Source: Phalacrocorax aristotelis (lineage: Eukaryota; Chordata; Aves; Suliformes; Phalacrocoracidae). Taken from it: a stretch of DNA of 64,000 nucleotides. Under the pieces are notes generated by a model. That model searched no databases. It was not told the DNA's origin and saw only the letters and a list, made by a program, of their open reading frames with translations. Positions 12,529 to 22,642 of this stretch are shown here, one piece after another. The position numbers and the translations under genes are program-made. The DNA is taken from assembly GCF_949628215.1 (NCBI RefSeq), contig NC_134277.1, positions 94,663,963 through 94,727,962 of the forward strand, given 5' to 3'. Position 1 is the stretch's first letter, and each line of letters starts with the position of its first letter.

Positions 12529-13390
12529 TCATAGAATCATAGAATGGTTTGGTTTAGAAGGGACGTTTAGAGGCCATCCAGTCCAACCCCCCCCACACAC
12601 TGAGCAGGGACATCTTCAACTAGATCAGGTTGCTCAGAGCCCCGTCCAACCTGGCCTTGAATGTTTCCAGGGATGGGGCATCCACCACCTCTCTGGACAA
12701 CCTGTTCCTGTGTTTCACCACCCTCATTGTAAAAAATGTCTTCCTTATATGCAGTCTAAATCTACCCTCCTCTAGTTTAAAACCATTACCCCTTGTCCTG
12801 TCACACCAGGCCTTGCTAAAGAGAGTGCCTCCATCCTTCCTACAGTCCCCCTTTAAGTACTGGAAGGCCACAATAAGGTCTCCCCACAGCCTTCTCTTCT
12901 CCAGGCTGAACAACACCAACTCTCTCAGTCTGTCCTCACAGGACAGGTGCTCCAGCCCTCTGACCAAATTTGTGGCCCTCCTCTGGACCCGCTCCAACAA
13001 TTCCATGTCCTTCCTGTGCTGAGGGCTCCAGAGCTGGATGCACTGCAGGTGGGGTCTCACCAGAGCAGAGCAGAGCGGCAGAATCACCTCCCTCGACCTG
13101 CTGGCCACGTTGCTTTTGATGCAGCCCAGGACACAGTTGGCCTTCTGGGCAGCAAGCGCACATTGTTGGCTCATGTCCAGCTTTTCATCCACCGGTACTG
13201 CCAAGTCCTTCTCCACAGGGCTGCTCTCAATCCCTTCATCCCCCAGCCTGTATTGATACTGGGGGTTGCCCTGACCCAGGTGGAGGGCCTTGCACTTGGC
13301 CTTGTTGAACCTCATGAGGTTCTCACAGGCCCACCTCTCCAGCTTGTCCAGGTCTCTCTGGATCACATCCCATCCTTCTGGTATGTGTTC
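12529..13390 (-). mobile_element. CR1 LINE, 5'-truncated, minus strand
   Basis: Read on the minus strand this is a 5'-truncated CR1 non-LTR retrotransposon. Its 3' end, on the left at 12529-12548, carries the typical CR1 tail of ATTCTATGA repeats. Next comes the ACTGGATGGCCTCTAAA-type 3' UTR, then the ORF2 C-terminus. The right edge near 13390 is judged from where similarity to the CR1 protein stops, just before [15 protein letters not shown], so it may be off by tens of bases. No clear target-site duplication is visible. 5' truncation is normal for CR1. Confidence 0.93.
12620..13390 (-). pseudogene. CR1 ORF2 C-terminal fragment (open frame)
   Basis: A single frame without stops or frameshifts covers about 255 codons of CR1 ORF2. 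It includes [58 protein letters not shown] and [20 protein letters not shown], ending at the stop 12620-12622. This is the region C-terminal to the reverse-transcriptase palm. The catalytic core and the N-terminal endonuclease are missing, so the copy cannot mobilise itself. A few substitutions relative to typical CR1 (for example [10 protein letters not shown]) are visible, but the frame is intact, pointing to a fairly young copy. An apparent start at 13474 lies outside the element. Confidence 0.88.
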
Positions 13391-14046
13391 TCTAGAAACT
13401 AAATTGTTGTTACTAAAGCAGACACAAAAATATATTTCTTTGTGAAATACAAATTTTAAATAGCTTAGAAACAAAGCTCAAAATCAGGACTTCACCACGT
13501 ATAACTTCCAATGGTGCAGGAGAATCACAGCTGAGAGGTGGTGGTGAGAAATGGGGCGAGGCAACCCACAGGCCCTTTTTCTTGTCCAAGCTGAGGGAAA
13601 AGAAAAGAAGCGGATATAACATCAGCGGTGAAATATCTGAAATGGCAAGATAGGTTCTGAGTTTTCAGTTCCTTCTTGATTTTAGCAGTCTTTATGCTAG
13701 ATGCTTTTTTCTGAAAATATGCATAACTGCTGGCAAAACCGAATCATGACAAGTTAGTCCAAAGAATAACGGAAACAGGACAGACCACATGTGGACAGAA
13801 ATCCCCTTTTGTCCCAGCACTGACAAATACTCCCAAACCAGTAATCATTTTGGGAGGAAACAGTTGCTTCTTGCAAACACAATGACCTAGAGGTCATGCT
13901 TTCTTGCTTAAGACACATTTGTGATAAACTCCCTGTTTCTCACAGTGCTACAGCTCTTGTCCTACAGCCACCTCCACGAGGGATGAAAGGACAGGCAGTC
14001 ATGAACCACGGTCGTAAAGTACAGCACATCCCCTTGGGTACTTCGG
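13391..14046. other. Spacer between the two inverted CR1 copies
   Basis: About 650 bases of unique-looking sequence separate the right end of the minus-strand CR1 from the plus-strand CR1. No gene is recognised. Confidence 0.6.
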
Positions 14047-14310
14047 TTTTAAACTAAAGGAGGGTAGATTTAGGCTGCATATAAGGAAGACATTTTTTTA
14101 CTATGAGGGTGGTGAAACTCTGGAACGGGTTGCCCAGAGAGGTGGTGGATGCCCCATCCCTGGAAACATTCAAGGCCAGGTTGGACGGGGCTCTGAGCAA
14201 CCTGATCTAGTTGAAGATGTCCCTGCTCAGTGTGTGTGGGGGGTTGGACTAGATGGCCTCTAAAGACCCTTTCCAAACTGAACCATTCTAAGATTCTACA
14301 GTTCTATGTT
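14047..14310 (+). mobile_element. CR1 LINE 3' end, plus strand
   Basis: This fragment carries the last part of CR1 ORF2 (GGGTAGATTTAGGCTGCATA through the GCCAGGTTGGACGGGGCTCT region), the 3' UTR with GATCTAGTTGAAGATGTCCC, and a decayed ATTCTA-type tail near 14281-14310. It matches the 12529-12793 part of the minus-strand CR1 nearly base for base with a few substitutions and small indels, so both belong to the same subfamily. It sits about 570 bases upstream of the CpG island. Confidence 0.92.
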
Positions 14311-14429
14311 TCTACTTGCTTTTCCTGTGGAAACATAGCCATTCCCGCAGGACGGTGGGACACTTTGTTCTCTGTATTTCACCTGTATTTCATGGTCCTT
14401 CTCCTACACACCATGCCCCCGAGAGTGAA

Positions 14430-14700
14430 GACCAGGGCACGTGCACCGTCAATCCCCACAGGTGAGGCTGCAGGCTTGGCAGGACGGTGCGGACCCAACT
14501 GGAAGAGCGCGACACTGTGCTCTGTGCCTGCCCTGGGCGCTTGGCACTTCATCCCTGTCATCCCCAACGAGCGGGCCTAAGGCGGGAGGACAGCCGAGGG
14601 GTGAAGCCAGGCAGCTCCGGGCACGTCTCCTGTCCGGGGTAGGGAGACGGCCGGGGCCATACGCCTGGGGAAACCAAACGAACCCCAGGTACGTACAACC
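14430..14700. other. CpG-rich shore upstream of the island
   Basis: This stretch between the second CR1 and the main CpG island is GC-rich with scattered CpGs. It ends in a donor-like CAG/GTACGTAC at 14689. It could be the island shore or part of a non-coding upstream first exon. I see no coding content I trust; the overlapping open frames of 87-116 codons are on conflicting frames and strands. Confidence 0.4.
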
Positions 14701-15365
14701 CTAATAGCAGAGGGTTTTTACGAATAGAGAGAAACCCATCTGATAATCTTGGTCGAATACCTAGGTTTCAGGTCCGTTTCTAAATTTTTTTTTTGAAGCA
14801 GGTATTATTTAAAGCTTCGTTTTTGAACTGGGTGAATATTACACTAAAGCTTTAGGACTCTCGGGATGTTCGTGACAGCAAGACCGAGATCAACACAGGC
14901 GCACGTCTAAGGGGAGGGGGCCCAGCGCCCCTGCCGCCCCGTGAGGGGCTGGCCCTGCCCGCGCCCTCTGCCCCTCCGCCTCACGGCGGGGAGGCTCGGC
15001 GGCCCCCTCTCCACTCGCTCCCCCCCGAAAGGCCCTGCCGCGTCGCGGTGCCCGGGGCCGCCGCTGCCCTCCCGGCCGGCGACCGTTATCCCGCCCTGAG
15101 GTGACTGTCTTTCGGCCCCGAGAGGGGAGCGGCTAGCGGCACCCCCTCGCCTTCGCTCCCCGCTCCGCCTGGCCCGGCGGAGGCGGGGTATCCCGGGCAG
15201 ACTCCCCCTCCCTCCCTCCTTCCCTCCCGAGGTCTCCCCAGGCCGGGGGGAGGGCGGCGCCGCCGGCGGCCGCGGGGGGGCGCTGGCCGCCCTCCGCCCG
15301 CCGCCGCCGGCTGCCTGTGCCGGCCGCGGCAGTCCCGCTGCCCGCTCGGCGCGCAGCGGCCGGGC

Positions 15366-15458
15366 ATGGGGGAGCTGCTGCTGCTGCTGCCGCCGCTGCC
15401 GTCGCCGCTGCTCTGCCCGCGCCCCGCGGCTCCGGCGCCGCCTCCTTTCTCGGCCTGA
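15366..15458 (+). promoter_or_regulatory. Upstream ORF of 30 codons in the FHOD3 leader
   Basis: An ATG at 15366 opens a 30-codon frame ending TGA at 15456-15458. It starts MGELLLLLPPLPSPLL, the Leu run coming from the CTG repeat. The -3 base is G and +4 is G, a good initiation context. It only matters if transcription starts upstream of 15366, which is not shown. The hydrophobic leucine run resembles a signal peptide by chance; I do not infer a function. Confidence 0.35.
15375..15389 (+). repeat. CTG x5 triplet run in the FHOD3 leader
   Basis: Five consecutive CTG units are followed by mixed CCG/CTG units up to about 15400. The run is short, but such runs in GC-rich leaders can vary in length. 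It encodes the Leu run of the 15366 upstream ORF. Confidence 0.8.
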
Positions 15459-15497
15459 AACGCGCCCACACTCGTGGATCCCGGCGGGGAAGGGGCC

Positions 15498-15530
15498 ATG
15501 GGCCGCCTCCCCGGGGCGCGGCGGCTGTGA
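15498..15530 (+). promoter_or_regulatory. Upstream ORF of 10 codons in the FHOD3 leader
   Basis: An ATG at 15498 with G at -3 and G at +4 reads ten codons (MGRLPGARRL) to TGA at 15528-15530. It ends 184 bases before the FHOD3 ATG, which leaves room for re-initiation. Its relevance depends on the leader covering this position, which is likely but unproven. Confidence 0.4.
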
Positions 15531-15703
15531 GGCGGCCGGCGCTCGCTCGGTGGAGCCGGGAGGCTGCCGGCCGGCCTGCGGCGGGGGGACTGCGGCCGGG
15601 AGGGGAGTGCCGCTCCCAGCCGACGGCGGGCACGCACGGAGCGCCTCGGTGCCGGTGACTTGGGGGTGCCCCCGCCCGCGCCCGGCCGCCGCGGCGGCGG
15701 TGG

Positions 15704-15752
15704 ATGGATGCGCCATGGCCACGCTGGTGTGCCGGGTGCAGCTGCTGGATGA
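15704..15752 (+). promoter_or_regulatory. Two overlapping upstream ATGs at the FHOD3 start
   Basis: ATG at 15704 and ATG at 15708 precede the FHOD3 ATG at 15715, and the three use three different frames. The 15708 frame is a 14-codon ORF ending TGA at 15750-15752, so it overlaps the main start. The 15704 frame stays open through exon 1; after splicing it would run into exon 2 and stop at TAG 50838-50840, giving 75 codons. Both upstream ATGs have T at -3, a weak context, while the main start has G at -3 and G at +4. The arrangement predicts leaky scanning. Confidence 0.5.
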
Positions 15753-15879
15753 CACCGACCCCTTCAACAGCACCAACTTCCCCGAGCCCACCCGGCCGCC
15801 GCTGTACACCTTCCGGGAGGACATCCCGCTCGCCACCCAGCTGGCCGGGGTGCACCGCCTCCTCCGCGCCCCGCAGAAG
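15715..15879 (+). CDS. FHOD3: FHOD3 coding exon 1 (partial gene, N-terminus)
   Basis: This exon encodes the first 55 residues of a formin of the FHOD family, an actin-assembly regulator that in vertebrates acts in muscle sarcomeres. The peptide opens MATLVCRVQLLDDTDPFNST and continues through NFPEPTRPPL and AGVHRLL, which matches my memory of the FHOD3 N-terminus. The NSTNFPEP stretch distinguishes it from the paralogue FHOD1. The region corresponds to the beginning of the ubiquitin-fold GTPase-binding domain known from FHOD1. The start at 15715 has G at -3 and G at +4, a strong Kozak context, and gives the expected family start. The exon ends in phase 0 after AAG, followed by the donor GTACGG at 15880. 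It lies inside a CpG island. Reading continues exactly in frame into exon 2 at 50789 (K then LDDCTLQLS). The frame stays open upstream of the ATG and downstream into the intron, but splicing and family homology define the exon. Gene identity is very likely; the exact 5' UTR extent is not visible. Confidence 0.96.
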
Positions 15880-18800
15880 GTACGGGGGGAGGCTGGGGGG
15901 ACACCGGGCGAGAGGCAGCCGCCTCCCCGCGGGAGCCCGACAGCGGGGGAGAGGGGCCGAAAGGCGGCGGGCGGCCCCCGGCCCCGGCGGAGGGGCTGCC
16001 AGCCCCGGCGGCTCCCGCGTCCCTCGCCCCGACAGTACAAATATTTCCCTAAGTCCTGGGGAGGGGCCCGGGGGGCGCCGGAGGGACTCCTCCGCTGCTC
16101 TCGGGTGTTCCCAGACGCCTCCAAGGGCAGCTGCCGCCTCTGCTTTAGCTGTAGCTGCTGTACGCTTTCATCAAGACCGAAAAAACCCAACCAACCCCAC
16201 CAAACGGAAGCCCTAGTTGGGTATCAAATACTACATGCCCGTCCTTTGCTAGCGGCCTCTGACTGCCTGGGGGTACTGAGGAATAACGTGTTGTTTCAGG
16301 ACAGCCTGGCTGCGAGGAGCAGGGTCGCGCAGGCAGGATCCGAGCCTTGCTGTGGTGAGGTTTAATGAGCCAGGCGGTTACAGCAGGGCTTTGGTAAAAA
16401 TAGCTGCGTGTCTGCTGCCCTTGAAACAATTGGTATTACTGGCCCCTCTTGGAAGAGCCGCAGCGTGTTACTGCCACGGCCCTCGTCAAATCTTACCTAT
16501 CTCTTCTTGCATACTTCTTCTAATACGTATGCTGGCATCTGTAGTTCTGCCCTTGAAGTCGGGCACCCGGGCATGATCCTTGAATTTTCAGTTTTCAAAG
16601 GAATGCCATTGATTGACATAATAATAATGTCCTTTCAATATTATCTTGTATCTGCACGTTAGTTCTGCAGAGCACACAGAACTAAAAAGGAAAAATGCCC
16701 GCTGCTTTTTTTCTTCCCAGAAGAAAACAAAGTAAAAGTTGTAAAACTTTTATTTGCTCTCTGATGAAGTGGGAGGAAAATACTCTCTTAACATCACTTG
16801 TTGTATTCTATCTTGCTCTTGGGAACTTGCGGGAAGATGACAAAGGGCTGTGTGTGCCCTTAGATTTAAGGATATCCACAACCCCATAAAAGTATTTCAG
16901 AGAAAAGCTCTTGGAGCAGGCAGAAGTTTTGCATTTGTAGAACGGTTTCGCGCATAATAGTTGCCAAGGATACAGCATCCAGTGAACAGAGCTCTGCCTA
17001 ACGCACAAAACCTTTGGAAGCTCTTGGTGCGCTGGGTCAATTCTGTTTTCATGTGCTTAGTCGTCCCCAATTCAGAGACTGGTCCCATTGTTTTCAGGGG
17101 AGGCTTTTTTTGGAGTCATAGCTAATTAAAAGAAGGGCAGGAGGGATTCCGACACCTAATGAAGCAAACAAAGAGATAATTTAAAATCTGGATTTACAGT
17201 TAATTCATCCTCATTTTCAAGGGTATTCCAGTGTGTTGTGTTTTGCTTTTATTTTCCTGTTAATACTGTCCTGGCATATTTTTAATAACCCTATACTAAC
17301 TGCCCCCTGCCCTCCCCATTTCAGCGTCTTAGGAGCTACCCAAAATCCATGGCTACGTCTATACATTTAATTCCTGCCCTGTGTTTCAGTGTGCAGCATG
17401 TTTCTCAAGTTTAATTAAATGTTTGGAAACTGAACTTGCAGGCTTTGGATGAAAGATGGTCTAAAGCTGTAGAGGTGCTGTAAACCTGGCTCTTGAAAGA
17501 CAGCTGCTCTGCTAAAGGCAAGTCCTGGCCCAGGGACTTGTTAATCTGAGGTTCTGGCTTCTGCAAACAGTTTGTTTCTGCTGTTGTAATGATGTGGGCA
17601 AGCTCATTGAAATCTGCTTACATGGTTACAGTTACCTTTGTATTTGCATAACCAGGATCTGTTCCTAGAGCATCTTAATTATGTCTGTTGGCCTTCTCTT
17701 AGCTTCTACAAAGAAGAAGAAGGAAAAAAAAAAAGTTGATTAGACTTGTTTAACTTTACTGGTTATACTGAAAGCTTAGTTCTTTGTGTGCGCTTGCAGT
17801 TAGCGTAACCTTTCTGTGTTTGGTTTTGCATCTTTATATGTGTGACTTTTGTAGAACCAACTGATTTGTGTCGCTTTTTAAAGACAGGCTTTCTGTTTTC
17901 TTTTTTGGAGGTGGGGATATTCTTTCTGCAGCTGTTCCTCAAGACGATGTTCACCTGGTCTCTAGAAGATCACCACATTAATTGACCAAGGAGGATCTTG
18001 CTCCATTTCTCCCAGAGATGAGGACAAACTCTGTGATATCAGAGGATCTGTCAAAGCAGAGCATAGGTTGAAATTCCGGTGTCGGTTCACGTTGACACAT
18101 TTGAGGCTTGATTGATTACTTTGAAAATTAGTGAGCTAATGGATTGGTGGTCCATTTAGTATCTTGATGGTGACTAGAGCAAAATATTCTGAAACAGACT
18201 TAGGAGTTTATAACTCACATAGTATTGCTGATGCCTAAATTATTACTGAAATCTTATAAACTGTTGGCCTTTTTGCTAGCGAGTTCAAATGATTGATGCT
18301 AGTTTTCTTTCAGCGGTTTTTAAGTCATCATCTTTGACTTGTATGAATATTCACTTATTCTCTGAACAGAGGTGCCATCTTGCTTCCTTCAAATCGCCGG
18401 CTGGTTTGTACATCTCTTTGCAGACGATGTACTTCTGTGGGAGGTACTTGAGAGAGTGAAGTCAGTAGCGGGAATCCAGCTCACTTCAGTGGGTGTCAGA
18501 TTTCGCCATTGCTGAGCTGAAATTTGTAGTGACAACAATATTTTTGTAGTTAATGAAATAACTTGTATATTGCAAGTCATTGTAAATTAAATATTGTAAA
18601 CAGTTATTAAGAAAACAATTTGCTTTGACATTCTGACCTGTCATAGTATGTCATTAGTAGTTTTTTGGTAACCAACAAATGTTATAGTTTGACTCCAAAG
18701 GGCAGGGTTTCTTTAGTCCAGTTCTTTGGAAGTACAACTCTTGATTTCATATGTTGGTTTTACTACTATTTCTCTTCAAATTTCAAGTATACTTGAGTCC

Positions 18801-20713
18801 GGAAGCAAGGCTAGAACTATAAAGTATCTTCTGAGTGGCAATGTTTTTAGATCCTTGTGGAGGAGCACAGCAAAGTTAGGTGACTGAGTTCCATGAACAC
18901 TGGCTAGGATGGGCTTTACCGCCCTGAATGCATCAAGTATTTGGATGAATTGGAGCACCTAAACCAGTTGATAGGGAAGACAGAGAAGAAAGGTGTCTGC
19001 AATCCTCCTTTCACTTGCAGTTCAGTGCCTAATTGTAACCTCCTCCCTCACCCCTTTTCCCCTGCTTCTCTCTGTGCACGCATCTTTCCCTACAGCTGTA
19101 TCTCTGGATGAAGCAGCTTGCTGTACCCTCGGTTGCGCTCGGTTCTGCCTTGTGTGTGTGGCAGGCGTGCCCAACCTGGTGGTCATGTGCTGAACTGAAC
19201 CCCCACGGGGCAGGAGATTGCTGTCAGGAGCCACTTGCCTTGGGTATCCCTCGCGGTTTCAGGTGCCTTGGTGCTAGATGGTGACACACCATCTTAGTTG
19301 CCTGTGCAGTGAAGTACCACAAGTTCTGTTATGGTATTTTTAGCCACATATACAGATTCTTGCTGAGTAACTAAGCCACATTGCAGAGGTTTTGTGGATT
19401 GCTTATATTGATTTAGCTGCCCAAAGTGCCATTTTGGATTTGGGTTTTACTGCTTTGTTTCTGTGGATTTTAGGTTTCTCTTAATGTCTGCTGTATGAAC
19501 AAGAACTGGATCTAGTCTGGACTCTGAATTCAGATGTCTCTCTTGCCCATTTCTGTGAACCTTGGGAAAATTCAGAACTGGATCTAAATTTGTGGCTCAG
19601 GCCCAGTGCCAATAACGCACTTTGAATCTAATTTGGTACTTTGGGTTTGTTGGTTTTGAATTGCTTTGAGTTACTTGATACTTATGACTTGCTGACACAG
19701 GATCGTTCAGGAGAGTGGATATATACACATGGCCGATGTCAAGTGGTATGCTTTTTTTAGAGATCTTCTTCATTACAACTTATTCATAATTACAGCATGC
19801 TGAGTATTTTGCCATATTCTGTTTTCACATCCCACAGTACTGTTCAGTGTTGGGGCAGCTCTGTAGGAAATACATGTTTACAATAATATCACACTGTCTA
19901 ATTTATCAAGAAAATGTAATTGAAATACTTTGTGTAGTAATGGAAAAGCAAAATAATCTCACAGTGTGTATGGTGTACTGGTGGTCATGGTGTAAAGGGG
20001 AGATATAGTGCTATAAGGATCGTTATTTTGACCTCCTGTTCCCTCTGAGAAAACTGGAGGCAACTTCTGTGTTTAAATCTCTTCCAATAATTTGTAATTA
20101 GAAACAGTGTCATTCAAAAAACAGTGGTATAAGAAAATAAATCAAATGAGCACTAGAGGGATTCAGGAGTTTCATTCATAAAGAAACCATCCAGATTTCC
20201 GTCTTCAGCTGCTGTGATTTAGCCCTAGATTAAAGCCACGGCTGACTCTGGGGCATGGTGTGATGTAAACTGATAGCAGGGGCTGTTCCATTGGGCTCTG
20301 TCCTGGCATGGAGCGCAGCTCTGGCATTGAACTCAGTGCCAGGCTATATCCTGGCATTAATCTCAGGCTTTCTGAGAGCAGAAAACCTACCAACTGGCTC
20401 CTTTTCCCTGGGTTTCCTTGAAGCACAGTGGCATTAAGAAATGCCTTGGTGCACAGAGGCTAGGCAGGAGTGGAAGAAGAGAGGATGGTTTGGATCCTGA
20501 TCCTTCTGGAGGTAGCAGTGAATAGAGCAGCCGTTCTCTGAAGAGAACATTTTTGGGTTGGTTGTTACGCTCTTCATGGGAGCTGAAGACTAGAAGATGG
20601 AAACTGCCCAGGGAAAATGAGCCCACAGGCAGGGGAAACTGGCTGATATCTTCAGCAAGTGTTGCTGCTGAGGACTGGGGAATATTTTAGTTGAGGACTG
20701 TCAACAGACTTCA

Positions 20714-20761
20714 TGATCTTAAAGGTTTTTTTTCTGGCCTAAATGATTCTGTGATTCTAAG
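20714..20761 (+). mobile_element. CR1 LINE 3' tip fragment in intron 1
   Basis: The segment TGATCTTAAAGG, a T run, then CCTAAATGATTCTGTGATTC closely resembles the last about 45 bases of CR1 elements, including the terminal ATTCTGTGATTCT repeats. Upstream similarity fades around 20690, so this is a very short, older, 5'-truncated copy in sense orientation within FHOD3 intron 1. Confidence 0.7.
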
Positions 20762-22614
20762 ATGCCTAGATCTTTCATATTTCCCCTGAGGCAGGCGGAT
20801 GTCAGCCCTTTCTCATCTGTTGAGGGGATTTAACACAATGATTATTTCCAACAGGTTTCCAAAGTGTTCTGGATTTAGCCAAGTATTTCTGAAGCTGACA
20901 AAACCCTGTGCTTCAAGAGATTGACCCTGTAGTGGTTGTGTGTGCTTGAATTTTCCAGGGAAGTATGTATGGGGGCAGAGGGGATAAAATCTAGCTCTGT
21001 GTTCTGACTTGAAAGCACAAGCTGCATCAGAGTGTGAAACACACTCTTCTGGGGGAGTGCAAACACCCACCCAAAAGCACAACTGTGAAAAGCTGCCCAG
21101 TCTCCAGCACCTTATTGTCCTCTGCGGTGTGGGCCTTCAAAGGAGCAGATACAAAGTAACTGTCAAATGGTGGGCTTTATCTCTGGCAGTTCAGTGCAAG
21201 AGGTCTTTGAAGTTCTTGCAACGTTCTTCTGACAAGTTATAGTTCCAGCAAGTTATAGTTTAGTTCAGATGTTTGATGTAGACTTAAAAGCCATATTGTA
21301 AAAGCAGGGGAGCAGACCTATCCCAGAGTTCTAGTTCCCGAATTTGACAATTCATTCTTGCAAGTGTCTCAGTTTGGCTGCTTGTAGCTGAACAGTCTTT
21401 GTAGAGCTCGGTGTCAAGACTGATGGGAGCAAATGTGCTGGTAGTTCTCAGGGTACCACTACATTTTTGAAATCACAGATTGATCAGATGCAGCCTCTGG
21501 AAACTAGCATCGCCATGTGATTACTGGAGGTTTGTAATCAAACAAAGGAGATAATAGGAAGAAGTAAGACCATGCTGTTTTTATACCTCAAGTCTGGTAC
21601 TTGCAGTTACAAATTTTGATGTTTTCTTTCAAAATCAATTGTAGATACCTCCATTCTTCCAAAATTGTTGTATGAAGATTGCTAATGGCTTCAGTTAGCA
21701 AGAGACTAAGACAACTTCGGTCCATATCCATGTTCGTGGAGGACTGGTCAAAGAAAGATGTGGGACCTGGTATGTTGCGATCTCCTCTTCGTCCTGTGTT
21801 GTCCCAAATAAGAACAAAAGTTCTAAAATCTTTCAGGAAGAGTTTTCTTTTTCCAGCGCTTGCACTGCCATCCTACCTCATGAGGAATTAGGGTCTAAAT
21901 GAAAGTCCCTTTTCCTTCTGTTTGATCTCACTCACTGCGTTGTCAGGATGAGTATTACAACCCTTGTGCAACTGTATACAAGGCAGTTGGGCTGTAAGTT
22001 ACCCATCCATCACATCACCACCTATGACAATGCTACGTGGTTTTACAGTCCACTTCTCTCACCAGAATTCAGCCAGGACAGTCTGGTACCTCTACTATTT
22101 CAAAAAGTGGCATGTATTTTTCAGTGACCCCAAGTGATCTGGGCTGGGGCTACACACCTTCTTTGGTAAACAGTGCTTCAGTGGGCTGTACCCGTGTGCT
22201 AAGATATTACTTCATTACCAGCTCAGAGGAAAGAGTGCCGCCTACTACACCTCTGTCATCACTTTCCACGTCACCTGGATTGCATTATATGAATATTAGC
22301 TTTATATTGTATTACAGTTATTAATAAGACAGCAAGGAATGTTGTTATATATTTTTAGCAGAGGAACAAGTTGGGATAAAAGTAGCAGTGAGCTCTCTAG
22401 TAGGCCCAGCTACCTAGAAACATCTGCAAGCATCTGGCATATGAAACTATTGAAGTATAGGTGAGTGAGACTTGAAAGTTAACTTCCCACATCTCATCAG
22501 CTTAACACATATATATTAAAAAATGCACGGCCGTTTCCAATTCCAAACACTTAAAAAGAAGTAATTCTGTCATTCCCGGCATTTTAAGAATGCTTTAAAA
22601 ATGAAAAAAAAAAA

Positions 22615-22642
22615 AAAGAAAAAGGGTTAGTCCTTTTTCTTT
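22615..22642 (+). repeat. Perfect 11-bp hairpin next to poly(A)
   Basis: AAAGAAAAAGG at 22615-22625 and its exact complement CCTTTTTCTTT at 22632-22642 flank a six-base loop. An A14 run at 22604-22617 overlaps the left arm. It is purine/pyrimidine low complexity, so the pairing may be incidental. Confidence 0.7.

Larger units (their letters stand above)
14880..16130 (+). promoter_or_regulatory. FHOD3: CpG-island promoter and 5' leader of FHOD3
   Basis: GC content and CpG density rise sharply from about 14880 and fall after about 16130. The block holds many GC boxes and C/G homopolymer runs. No TATA box is evident near the start codon, so a dispersed CpG-island type transcription start is expected. 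The transcription start cannot be placed from sequence alone. The segment 15366-15714 is a likely 5' leader because it directly precedes the FHOD3 ATG. It contains a CTG repeat and several upstream ATGs, described separately. Long open frames on both strands here are artefacts of high GC. Confidence 0.85.

Noticed and set aside
12630..13402. Plus-strand open frames of 130 and 151 codons
   Set aside because: They are antisense shadows of the minus-strand CR1 ORF2.
15550..15714. In-frame N-terminal extension of FHOD3 from 15550
   Set aside because: The codon at 15550 is GTG, not ATG, and the extension is low-complexity GC-derived sequence. The ATG at 15715 has strong context and matches the family start.
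14907..16190. 427-codon minus-strand open frame over the CpG island, with further overlapping frames of 113-271 codons
   Set aside because: High GC removes stop codons in all frames. The products are Arg/Gly/Pro/Ala-rich and unrecognisable, and the region is the FHOD3 promoter and exon 1.
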